A stretch of 64,000 bases of DNA from contig NZ_JADKCX010000032.1 in NCBI RefSeq assembly GCF_016718685.1, positions 9,360 through 73,359 on the forward strand. The letters are read 5' to 3'. A program made the translations under genes and the position numbers. The stretch is from Haliscomenobacter sp. Its GTDB lineage: Bacteria > Bacteroidota > Bacteroidia > Chitinophagales > Saprospiraceae. Below the pieces are notes generated by a model. The model was not told the origin of the DNA, did no database searches, and saw only the letters and a program-made list of their open reading frames with translations. Below, in pieces: positions 48,887 to 57,878 of the stretch (its first letter is position 1; each line of letters begins with the position of its first letter).

Positions 48887-49017
48887 AGTTTATAGTTGAA
48901 GAGTTGAAGAGTTGAAGAGTTGAAGAGTTGTGGGTAGCTCCAGATTCAGAAATAGCTGCTCAAATCTTGGGCTACCCACAACTCTTCAACCCTTCAACTA
49001 TAAACTTTTCAACTTCA
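48887..49017. repeat. Inverted repeat with an 8-base tandem array between mtnB and mtnD
   Basis: The unit GTTGAAGA is repeated four and a half times at 48895-48930. The left arm, AAGTTTATAGTTGAAG through GTGGGTAGC, is mirrored at 48970-49012 except that the left arm holds extra GTTGAAGA units. The right arm contains the end of mtnB. Confidence 0.85.
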
Positions 49018-49612
49018 ATTTAAGATACTCACACTCTAGCAAAAATTCCACCACTTCTACATGCCGCTTGGCATCCGCAATGGTAGCACCCCAGGTATAC
49101 ATGCCGTGTCCAGCGATGAGAAAAGCTTTCACTTCAGGGTCCTGTTTTTGGACAAACTCTTCTAATTCGATAGACAATGCTGCAATGTCCTGTGTATTGG
49201 CAAAGATGGGAATTTTTACGGAAACTTCATGGGTTTTGATGCCACTAAAACCCTTCAAAATTTCGTAGTCCTTTAGCTCGATATGACCTTGGGTTTGCCA
49301 TAGTTGAGAAAGAATGGTGTTCAACACCGTATGGGTATGTAGCACACAATGTACCTCGGGAAAAAGTCGGTATATCGCGCAGTGCAAAAGGGTTTCTGCG
49401 GAAGGTTTACGGCTATCCTGAACGGGATTACCACGTTCATCCACTTGCAAAAAATGGGCCTCGGTAAACGCTCCTTTATCTATCCCACTTTGCGACACAT
49501 AAAAATTACTTTGTCCCGTTTTCCGAAAAGAATAATTGGAGGAAGTGGCGGGAGCCCAACCTTTTTGGTGCAGAAAGTGAATGGCCTCGGTTGCCTCTGT
49601 ATGTGGGTCCAT
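48998..49612 (-). CDS. mtnB: Methylthioribulose-1-phosphate dehydratase
   Basis: A 204-residue zinc enzyme of the class II aldolase fold that dehydrates methylthioribulose-1-phosphate in methionine salvage. The start at 49612 (MDPHTEATEAIHFLHQKGW) is preferred over an upstream ATG that would reach into the next intergenic space. Zinc ligands appear in LHTHTVLNT and in AFLIAGHGMYTWG. The last six residues (LKLKSL) are encoded inside the inverted repeat. It is the first gene of the mtn run. Confidence 0.94.
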   Translation of the reverse strand: MDPHTEATEAIHFLHQKGWAPATSSNYSFRKTGQSNFYVSQSGIDKGAFTEAHFLQVDERGNPVQDSRKPSAETLLHCAIYRLFPEVHCVLHTHTVLNTILSQLWQTQGHIELKDYEILKGFSGIKTHEVSVKIPIFANTQDIAALSIELEEFVQKQDPEVKAFLIAGHGMYTWGATIADAKRHVEVVEFLLECEYLKLKLKSL

Positions 49613-49651
49613 TTTTTTGGATGCAAGTGTACGAATAATTCTGCAATACAA

Positions 49652-52645
49652 TTATTTAATTCCTTTAATGTAGGCCAACAAATCCGCCATTTCCGACACG
49701 GTAATTCCAGCCTCCAACCCTTCTGGCATCGCTGAACTTGGAGACTGGGTCATCTTCAAGATTTCATTGCGCGCATACGTCACGTTTTGCCCATTCAGCA
49801 TTTTTAGGCTTAAAGTAGTTGAGGTTTTGGCGCTGATGATGCCCTGAGCTGTTTTGCCTCCCTTCATGTCCAGTTGCCACATTTCGTATTTATCGGCTAT
49901 GGAATGATTGGGGATGATGATTTCTTTGAGGATTGCTGCGGGTTGGCGATTGCGCACCGAACCCAGGTCAGGGCCAAAAGCCACCCCTTGCCCATTCATC
50001 ACATGACATATTTGGCAGGCACGCTCATATACGGCTTTGCCTTTTGCGTAGTTGCCTCTTTGATTCAACGCCGCTAAATAGCTGGAATACACTGCCTCTC
50101 TGGCCAGTCCATTCGCAGCCAGCACTTTACGCGCATGCACCCGCACCCCGACATCATCGTTGTTCATCAGCCCCACCATCCGTCGCCAGCCAATGGCATC
50201 GCGTTTGATCGTCTTATTTTCCACCGCCGTTATCAATTGGTGACATCGCTCGGCATTGGCCATCAGCACGTCGATAGATTGGTCTTGTAAGGTGGAATCG
50301 AGTTTGCTCCAGTTTTGGGTAATGAATTGGGAGACTTCTGCACCTGAGCATTGATTCAAGCCACTTAAAGCTGCTTGACGCAACATCAATGGCTCCTTAT
50401 CGACCAACAAACGCATCAATGTTGTACGCTGGGCATCCGGGTTGATGAGGGATTGCAAAGCAATGGCATCTGCGCGGAAGGCCATATCAACGGATGGATT
50501 TGATAAGATAGCTTTGGCCAAAGCGGCTACAGTTGCCTGCTCTTGCACCGGGATACCACATACCTGGAGCATCGACAAGGCGGCACTGCGCAAGGCTGCG
50601 GGCGTTTTGGCATTGATGTATTGCAGCAAGCGGCGTTGCTGTGGTATACCCATCGCCGAAGGAACACCTCGATAAGTCCACAATTGACTCAAGCCTTGAA
50701 AAATAGCCGTTTGGACTTGCGTTGAATGCCCCTCCAATAAACTGGCTATCGCTTGCTCATCCTGGCTATTGGCTATGGTAGCCGCCAGGTAGCTGAAAAA
50801 GCGGGCTTGTTTTTCACTAAGGTCTTTGCCAAACTTCTTTGCAGCCGACTGCAATAATTGCATTTCCTCTCCCGCTGAAGCTGCAATCAGGGCTAATTGT
50901 ACCCAATGATCCTCAATATCACGCTCCAATACATTGATCTTGGCTGCGTTGCTGCCCGGAATCCCTTTGAGTATCCCCAGGGTGTTGAGCATCTGGAAAC
51001 GAACCCGAGGTGAAGGGTCTTTTTGGCGTGCCAGAATATGCGCTGCAAGTTCATTGGCCCACTCCGGATGATTTTCGCTGATTTTCAGGGCATTTTCACG
51101 CAATCCCGCTTCGGGATGCTGCAAATTGGCGGCCAGGTCTTCGGCTCGACTTTGCCCCAAACCCTCCAATAGCCACAGCGCGTGAACCCGAGCTTCAGCG
51201 GAATGTGAGCGGATAGCCAGTTTGTGCAAGGCTCCGGTGGCCTTGGTTTTACGCTGAAACAGCAAACGCTGGGCGGTACGACGGTACCAGATGTTTTCAT
51301 TGGCCAGGAGTTCCACCAGTTCCAGGTCCGATTTTTTGGATAATTGCAATTGGTTCATCCACTGCATGGGCAAGCCACCTTTTGGGGTGATGCGGTAGAT
51401 GCGCCCTTTGTCGGAACCATTGTACAACATTCCTGATTTGTTGACCTCATCTGACATCCATTCGGGGTGTTCAATGATTTGGCGGTAATAATCTACCACA
51501 TAAAGGGCACCCTCTGGGCCAATGTAAAAATTGACGGGGCGAAACCAGGCATCTTTAGACGCCAGGAATTCCTTTTTTTCAAGAATACGCCTGGCACTAA
51601 ACGCTGCGCCCTTTGCACTGATCCGGTCTACATGGACCAGATTGTGGCTCGGTTCGGCAACAAAAGTGGTGTTTTGGTTAAAAGCAGCCGGGAAAGCGCC
51701 GCCCAGGTAATACGTAATGCCACAGGCCGAAGTGATGACCCCCACATCGGTCAACAATTGGTGATCGGGTTTTTCGGTGATGGGAAAAACCTCACAATTG
51801 GTGCCATGATCGGCAATACTCTCATCTGCTTCAGGTACCAGCAGCTGCGGATTGTTCTTGAGGTAGCGCGCGCCCAACACTTCCTGATAAATGTGGTCAG
51901 CATTTTCGGTGAGGAAGTGTCGTCCCCAGGCATCAAAGGTTTGGCCAAATTGGGTCTCGGCCGCCAGCGCTTCCATTTCGTAGGTATCGGGTTTAAAGCG
52001 TACGTTCCGATCGTCGGCGTTTTTGCCCAAACGTGCAGCCTTGGGATGGTCAGGAAAACGAATCTCACTACCTTCATCGGAAAATTCTTTACAAACCGTG
52101 GGGGTAAACGCCCACTGGTGCGCCAGATAAATCCAGTTGTCGAGTCCAAACATGGGGTTGTTGAGGTTGTGCTGCGGATTGGAGAGCGCAAACCCAGTGA
52201 GCATGATTTTGCGCACATCTGCGCGGTCGTCACCATCGGTATCTGCCAGGTAGTATACGTTGGGAGGGTCGGTAACCAGAATGCCATCCCGCCAGCGCAT
52301 CAGACCGGTAGGCAGGAGTAAACTATCGGCAAAAACGATGGCTTTGTCCGGATAACCATCGCCATTGGTATCTTTTAGGAGTTTGATGCGGCCTTTTTTG
52401 GATAAATCCAACGGGTAGCCCGACATTTCGGCTACGTACATGCGTCCGTCTTCGTCAATTTCCATGGCTACCGGGTCAGCGAGAAGCGGTTCGGCGGCCA
52501 CGAGTTCGATGTTGAAGCCGTCTTCAATGGCAAAGGAGGCAAGCGCAGCTTGAAGTTCCGCAGAAATCCGTGGCGGTACCCCTGGCTTTTCTTTTTGACA
52601 GGCAAAAATTCCCAGCAGAGTGATAAGCAACAGCAATAGGCGCAT
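49652..52645 (-). CDS. PVC-type haem-binding, HEAT-repeat lipoprotein dehydrogenase-like protein
   Basis: A 997-residue lipoprotein (signal ending LLGIFAC). Residues about 40-430 are a quinoprotein-like beta-propeller (VAMEIDEDGRMYVAEMSGYP, DTNGDGYPDKAIVFADS). About 450-850 form HEAT-type helical repeats, and about 870-997 form a c-type cytochrome domain with CQICHVMNGQG. This is the large membrane-bound dehydrogenase architecture frequent in Planctomycetes and Bacteroidota, thought to oxidise sugars or polyols; the substrate is unknown. It lies 39 bases upstream of mtnB. A paralogue lies at 54667-57721. Confidence 0.88.
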   Translation of the reverse strand: MRLLLLLITLLGIFACQKEKPGVPPRISAELQAALASFAIEDGFNIELVAAEPLLADPVAMEIDEDGRMYVAEMSGYPLDLSKKGRIKLLKDTNGDGYPDKAIVFADSLLLPTGLMRWRDGILVTDPPNVYYLADTDGDDRADVRKIMLTGFALSNPQHNLNNPMFGLDNWIYLAHQWAFTPTVCKEFSDEGSEIRFPDHPKAARLGKNADDRNVRFKPDTYEMEALAAETQFGQTFDAWGRHFLTENADHIYQEVLGARYLKNNPQLLVPEADESIADHGTNCEVFPITEKPDHQLLTDVGVITSACGITYYLGGAFPAAFNQNTTFVAEPSHNLVHVDRISAKGAAFSARRILEKKEFLASKDAWFRPVNFYIGPEGALYVVDYYRQIIEHPEWMSDEVNKSGMLYNGSDKGRIYRITPKGGLPMQWMNQLQLSKKSDLELVELLANENIWYRRTAQRLLFQRKTKATGALHKLAIRSHSAEARVHALWLLEGLGQSRAEDLAANLQHPEAGLRENALKISENHPEWANELAAHILARQKDPSPRVRFQMLNTLGILKGIPGSNAAKINVLERDIEDHWVQLALIAASAGEEMQLLQSAAKKFGKDLSEKQARFFSYLAATIANSQDEQAIASLLEGHSTQVQTAIFQGLSQLWTYRGVPSAMGIPQQRRLLQYINAKTPAALRSAALSMLQVCGIPVQEQATVAALAKAILSNPSVDMAFRADAIALQSLINPDAQRTTLMRLLVDKEPLMLRQAALSGLNQCSGAEVSQFITQNWSKLDSTLQDQSIDVLMANAERCHQLITAVENKTIKRDAIGWRRMVGLMNNDDVGVRVHARKVLAANGLAREAVYSSYLAALNQRGNYAKGKAVYERACQICHVMNGQGVAFGPDLGSVRNRQPAAILKEIIIPNHSIADKYEMWQLDMKGGKTAQGIISAKTSTTLSLKMLNGQNVTYARNEILKMTQSPSSAMPEGLEAGITVSEMADLLAYIKGIK

Positions 52646-52772
52646 AGGCTATGGAGTTGATGTAGACCTTATGAACAGAACGTGTTGGATGAGTAGCTAA
52701 AATAATGAAAATTTTCAGTTTGAAGGGAAAGAGATTTCTCTGGCAGACATTTACAAAACATTTGTGAAAAAA

Positions 52773-52800
52773 AAGCCCAACCTGAGACTCAGGCTGGGCT
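52773..52800 (-). terminator. Intrinsic terminator of the tRNA gene
   Basis: AAGCCCAACCTGAG pairs with CTCAGGCTGGGCTT with a very short loop. Read on the minus strand it is a GC-rich hairpin followed by U8 (A-run at 52767-52774 on the plus strand), directly after the tRNA-Arg gene. Confidence 0.85.
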
Positions 52801-52875
52801 TGGTAGCCTCGAGTGGAATCGAACCACTATCTTAGGTTCCGGAAACCTACATACTATCCGTTGTACTACGAAGCC
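52801..52875 (-). tRNA. tRNA-Arg (anticodon CCG)
   Basis: On the minus strand: acceptor stem GGCTTCG with CGAGGCT (two wobbles), D-arm GTAC/GTAT, anticodon stem TAGGT/ACCTA around loop TTCCGGA (anticodon CCG), T-arm GTGGT/CACTC-type with loop TCGATTC, discriminator A and an encoded CCA (52801-52803 on the plus strand). All arms have standard lengths. It reads arginine CGG codons. Confidence 0.93.
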
Positions 52876-53112
52876 ATTTCGGAAATTTTCTCGGACTGCA
52901 AAGATACAAAAGCCATTTCCAGAATTTCTAATTTTTTTCTCAAAAAAAGGGCGTTGAAGCACTGTATTTTGCAATCTTTTGGACATCGTTTTAATTTCGG
53001 GGTAAGTGCTTGGTCATTATAAATGGTACTTAACCCCACAATTTACCCATAAAAACCTTGCTCTTTATCTTCTTATGCATCAACCTTCATTAACATCAAT
53101 AACAAAACTAAC

Positions 53113-53610
53113 TTGACCAAAAAACGCACCCAACTCAGCCTTTTCATTGATGCGTTCAACTCCGCATCAATCGAAAAAATCCGCGCAACATTCAATCCTG
53201 TGCAATACGCGCTGATCCCTGCACACGTGACCCTCTGCCGGGAAGATGAACTTGAGCAAATGGAAAAAGTCGTGCAGAACCTGCAACGCTTAAATCAAGA
53301 CTCCATCACCATTGATTTTGGCCCGATCGTCAGGTTTTCAGAGGGCAAAGGTCTCTTGATACCGGCAATTGGCCCCAATGCATCCTATCAACAATTGCGG
53401 GCAAACATTTTACAAGGCATTATTGAAAACCCACGCATACCCGAACCACACATCACCTTGATGCACCCCAGAAACGCAACTTGTACCGATGAAATATTCG
53501 CTAAGATTGCTGCACACAATCTGCCCAACAAAATAACCTTCAAAAAAATCAGCCTCATAGAGCAAGAAATTGGCATGAAGTGGTGTATTTTGGATGAATT
53601 TCACTTGTGA
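53113..53610 (+). CDS. 2'-5' RNA ligase family (2H phosphoesterase)
   Basis: A 165-residue protein with the two H-x-T-x motifs of the 2H superfamily: HVTL near residue 38 and HITL near residue 113. Members open or form 2'-5' or cyclic phosphate bonds in RNA or nucleotides. The start is taken as the TTG at 53113; no ATG lies close upstream in frame, so this start is uncertain. It is followed 44 bases later by the PrsW gene on the same strand. Confidence 0.85.
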   Translation: MTKKRTQLSLFIDAFNSASIEKIRATFNPVQYALIPAHVTLCREDELEQMEKVVQNLQRLNQDSITIDFGPIVRFSEGKGLLIPAIGPNASYQQLRANILQGIIENPRIPEPHITLMHPRNATCTDEIFAKIAAHNLPNKITFKKISLIEQEIGMKWCILDEFHL

Positions 53611-53654
53611 GCTTGATTAAGATTTTTGTTCAAGCACTTAAAAACACCTAACCA

Positions 53655-54362
53655 ATGAGCCTACTCATCGCCTCCATTACTCCGGTCATGATCTTTCTGT
53701 ATCTGATCAATCGAAAAGATAAAGTGCAGGAACCCAAAAAGTTATTGGCCAAATGCTTCTTCGGTGGATTTTTATCCATCGCCTTGGCTTTATTGATAGA
53801 TGCACCGTTGGCACCCTTTGCAGACAGCATCAGCAGCCCTTTTTTACATGCCTTTTACAATGCGTTCATCATAGCAGCGGGTCCAGAGGAATTGGCCAAA
53901 TTCCTCGTTTTGTACTGGCTGGTTTGGAAGAGCGCTGATTTCGATCAACATTACGATGGGATCATTTATGCCGTATTTGTATCCCTGGGTTTTGCCCTGG
54001 TGGAAAACATCCTGTACGTGATGGAAGGTGGAATGGGCGTGGCCGTGGTCAGAGCGGTGCTATCGGTTCCAGGGCATGGCTTTTTTGCGGTGCTGATGGG
54101 GTATTATTTTTCACTGGCTAAGTTCCATGAGGGTACTGAGAAGAACAAGTTGCTGTTAAAAAGCCTGTGGATGCCCATCCTGTTTCATGGACTGTATGAT
54201 TTTGCCTTGTTCTACATGGAAGCGGAGGGACTCAGTCCCTGGATTTTGATCGCGTTGATGGTACTGTTTACTTACGTCGTGATCCGCTTGTGGCGGGTGG
54301 GTTTCAAAAAGATCAAATTACACCTGCATAAGGATCACATAGATTCAATACCGACAGTTTGA
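53655..54362 (+). CDS. PrsW family intramembrane metalloprotease
   Basis: A 235-residue polytopic protein with about seven hydrophobic helices. The PrsW motifs are present: GPEELAKF (metal-site glutamates), PGHGFFAVLMGYYF, and LFHGLYDFALF with the late histidine. In other bacteria PrsW cleaves an anti-sigma factor to release an ECF sigma factor; here two ECF/anti-sigma pairs lie elsewhere in the window, but linkage is speculative. Length is typical. Confidence 0.9.
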   Translation: MSLLIASITPVMIFLYLINRKDKVQEPKKLLAKCFFGGFLSIALALLIDAPLAPFADSISSPFLHAFYNAFIIAAGPEELAKFLVLYWLVWKSADFDQHYDGIIYAVFVSLGFALVENILYVMEGGMGVAVVRAVLSVPGHGFFAVLMGYYFSLAKFHEGTEKNKLLLKSLWMPILFHGLYDFALFYMEAEGLSPWILIALMVLFTYVVIRLWRVGFKKIKLHLHKDHIDSIPTV

Positions 54363-54666
54363 TTCTTTTAATTCGCCACGGATTTTCACAGATAGTAAAA
54401 ATTTAGCACCCCACCTCCGGTGGAGTGGTTTTTAGAAATTCAGCCACAAATGACACAAATTTTCACAAATTAGGGCACAAACTTGCGTTTGTGCTTCCGA
54501 CACGAACGAAGTTCGTGCCTTTTTTTGTGAAATTTTGTGTCATTTGTGGCTGAAAAATGTTTTTGCACTTTGCACTTCGCCGAAGGCGAGGTGCTAAACT
54601 ATTACCATAGATAAACACGGATTTGGTGAAAAAAATCTGTGTTCATCTGTATAAATCTGTAGTGAA
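54363..54666. repeat. Hairpin-rich intergenic region
   Basis: It holds a 29-base inverted repeat (54441-54469 with 54524-54552; arms CAGCCACAAATGACAC and its complement, differing by one shifted base). Nested inside are GCACAAAC/GTTTGTGC (54475-54494) and CACGAAC/GTTCGTG (54501-54517). A further hairpin GCACTTCGCC/GGCGAGGTGC lies at 54572-54594. It also carries CACGGATTTTCACAGAT near 54377 and AGATAAACACGGATTT near 54609. No coding signal. Confidence 0.8.
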
Positions 54667-57600
54667 CTAAATACGCTCTTTCGGTTTCAGTGTGGCCAAA
54701 TACTCCACCAAATCCACCAATTGTTGCTCCGTAAATCCACGGTGCAAGCCCTCGGTCATCAAAGACAGGGGCATTTCTTCCATTTTTTGCACATCCGCCA
54801 AGGGATAAGAGCGCGAAGTACCACCCATGATCCGCAAAGTAAGTTCGCTGGCCGTTTTGCTCTCGATGATGCCCTGCACCGTAGAACCGTCTTTGAGTGC
54901 TACATTAAAGCCTTCGTAGCCGTAGTTTATGCCCGAAGAAGGAAAAATGATCGCATTGTATAAGGCACCTTTGTCCAGTTTGGCTCCGATTTCGGTGAGT
55001 GCTGGGCCAAAGTTCACCCCAGCATTGCCCACTTTATGACAAGTTGCACAATGCTGTATAAAGACCGCCTTGCCTGAAGCCACTTTGCCACTGCGGCCTT
55101 CCAATACCGCCACCGCTGGCAGGGCCTTGCCCGTTTCCTTTTGTTTTTGGGTCAACATTTCTCGGGATTTTTTGCGCACATCGGTGTTCCAGGCACCCGA
55201 CAAGGATACCAAACCTTGCATGGCCAACTCTTCCGGCACCTGATTTTTTTCAAACAGAGCCAAGAGGTAAATTTGCCCGTCCCAGGTGCTGTTGAGGCAA
55301 TTCAAGGCTGCCCGGCGCACAGCCAGGGAATTGTTGTTCGCATCACTCAGGTATTGCTGATAGACTTTAAACAAGCCGAGATTGTTCACTGGAGCCAAAG
55401 CGTACAAAATTTGCTGGGCTTTGGCGTCATCAGCTCCTTTGAGTTGTTGCAACAGCAGGGCCATGCCTCCATTGGCGACCAATAAACTGGCCGCCTGGCC
55501 GCGCAACGCCTCATCTTTGCTTTCCAGCGCCATGTTGAGCAAGTTGGGGTTTTGGTTTTTCAGTTGCAAGCGCTCCAAAAGATCGAGGTATTCCACTTTA
55601 CCCTCCAAACTGGGCAATACCTCATTGGCCAGACTTTTTAACGGAGCCGACTGCTGAAAATAAGCCAGATCAACCTCAAACAATGCCAGAAGATTGATCG
55701 AGTCCTGCAAGGGATGATCTGCATTGATCAAGCTGGCAATCAGTGCATTTCTAAGCGGGTCGGTTTGAAAATGCAAGGCTCGGAAATACTGGCGCAAATC
55801 AAAAGGTTTTACCTCAGGATCCTGAATCATCGCTTTCAACAAGGGCAGCGCGTCTTTGGAACGGCTGCGCCAAACGATGTTTTTGCCCGCGGCGTTGTTC
55901 CATTTGGCCCCCACTTTGGCTTTCCAGGCTGCCAGGCGTGCATCAGCCTCCAGGTCGGAGCCGATGCCCAGCGCTTCCAGATACCAACGGTCTTTGCCAT
56001 CGTATTGACTGGCGAGTTCAGCCCAGGTTTGATCGGCTTCGGGGCCTTTGGCAAAACGCAGGGTGATGGCCGCTTCGCGGCGCACTTGTGCAGAAGGATC
56101 AGAGACAACTGACTTGACCAATTGTGCCAACTGATTGGGCAACACCTGACGGGCCAGGCGTAAACCTACGGTACGAATGTCCGCATCTTTATCCTTTAGG
56201 GCAGCTTGTACATAAGTTTGGGCTTTACCTTTCATTTTGCCCAAAATCCACAAAGCGCGGGCGCGTATCCGAGGTTATCGTCAGCCCACAATTTTTTAAG
56301 CCCGCTTCCGCGCTGCTGCCTGTGCTGCGCAAGGCATTGGCAGCTGTGGCCTGCACGGCAAGGTTGGGGTTTTGTAATGATTCGAGCAGTTGGTCCTCGG
56401 TCTCAAAACCGGCAATAGCTTCTGTTGGCAGGTATTTTTTTCCTTTTTTTCCCGCGCTGACGCGGAAAATGCGACCACGTCCGGTATCGCCAAACTTGTG
56501 TCCACCCACGGCAGGATCGTACCAATCGGAAATGAACACTGATCCATCAGGTGCTACACACACGTCCGAAGGCCGGAACCATTGGTCTTTACTTTTGACC
56601 AAATTGACCACTTCTGCTTTATAGCCAGCACCATCCACCTGGGCGGGGTATGCACGAACCACGTTGTGGCCAGCTTCGGCATGCAACGGCTGGTTCCGAA
56701 AAATTTGGGGCAACATCTCGCCTTCGTACACTGCCATGCCACAAGGTGAACCAGAGCCCGTCTGCAAAAGGTTGGGCACCACGCCGGGGTCGTTCAGATG
56801 CCAATGGCGCTTGGGGATTTCTGGTTCAAGGTTGATGCGACGCTCGCCCCACCAGGCACCAGTCACCTGATCGGTGTAGCCATAGTTGCCGTATTCCATC
56901 ACGTAGTTGATGCGCACACCCATGTTGCCATCGTCGTCATTATCGGATTGCCAAAGTGTACCGTAAGAGTCGGGAGCCACTTCGTAGTTGTTGCGGAAGT
57001 TGTGCGCCAGTACTTCGAGGTTGCTGCCGTCGGGATCGCAGCGAAACACCATCCCCTGACGGTAAGGCGTTCCCTTGTTGTTGACCTCGTTTCCACTCAT
57101 GTCAATCACGGGTTTACCGTGGCGGTCCATAATTTGTTGGCCGTTGTTGCCAAAATTGAAGTACAATTTGCCATCTGCTCCCTGGATGAAAGAGTGGATA
57201 GCGTGGTCGGACTGTTCACCGCCTAATCCAGTAAAGAGGGTATCTTTGGTATCAGCTTTGTCGTCGCCATCGGTGTCGGATAAAAGAAATACATACGGGC
57301 TGCAAGAAACAATGGCGTGGTTGTCGGTGGCCCAAATACCCAAAGCGGCGTTGACATCGGTTCCCTGATAAAACACGGTACTTTTGTCGGCTTTGGCGTC
57401 ACCGTCGGTGTCTTCCAGGATGAGGATGCGGTCGCCTTTTTCTCTGGAAGGATTTTCCGGATTGTGGGTGTTGCGGTAGTTCAAGGCCTCACAAACCCAA
57501 ACCCTGCCCCGTTCATCTACATGCAAATTGGTGGGATTGATGAGCATCGGTTCGGAAGCAAACAACTGCACATCACAACCTTCGGCCACTTCCATGCCAT

Positions 57601-57721
57601 AGACGGCATTTTCGGCCAGGCGTTTGGCAGGTTCGTCCAGTTTGTCGAAATCGATGGAAGGTTTTTTGGGCGCACAGGCCACAAGTAGCACCAGTAAGGT
57701 GCAGAGGGAAAGGTTTTTCAT
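54667..57721 (-). CDS. Second PVC-type haem-binding, HEAT-repeat lipoprotein (one frameshift)
   Basis: Paralogue of the 49652-52645 protein. The start at 57721 (MKNLSLCTLLVLLVAC) gives a lipoprotein signal. The propeller part contains DERGRVWVCEALNYRNT, EDTDGDAKADKSTVF and HNFRNNYEVAPDSYG. The frame changes near 56255-56270 and the rest carries HEAT repeats and a cytochrome end with CATCHKVGNAG. Joined length is about 1017 residues. It probably oxidises a sugar or polyol at the membrane or periplasm; the substrate is unknown. A GTTGAGG-rich inverted repeat lies upstream. Confidence 0.88.
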
Positions 57722-57746
57722 TTGCGATCGAATATTTTTGGTTAGA

Positions 57747-57876
57747 AGGTTGAGGAGTTGAGAGGGGCTTGAGGCTTGGTTTACCGCCAGGCGGCAAACC
57801 AAAGCGACATTGTTCTTTTGCCAAAATCGCGCTAATGCCGCTCGCGGTAGCCTCAACCTTCTCAACTCCTCAACCT
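57747..57876. repeat. Inverted repeat of GTTGAGGAG-type arms
   Basis: AGGTTGAGGAGTTGAG (57747-57762) is the reverse complement of CTCAACTCCTCAACCT (57861-57876). An inner hairpin TTGGTTT-CCGCC/GGCGG-AAACCAA lies at 57776-57802. The unit style resembles the GTTGAAGA repeat near mtnB. Confidence 0.75.
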
Positions 57877-57878
57877 CC

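Noticed and set aside
48895..48930. Possible CRISPR-like array
   Set aside because: The units are 8 bases and directly adjacent without spacers, so it is a simple tandem repeat.
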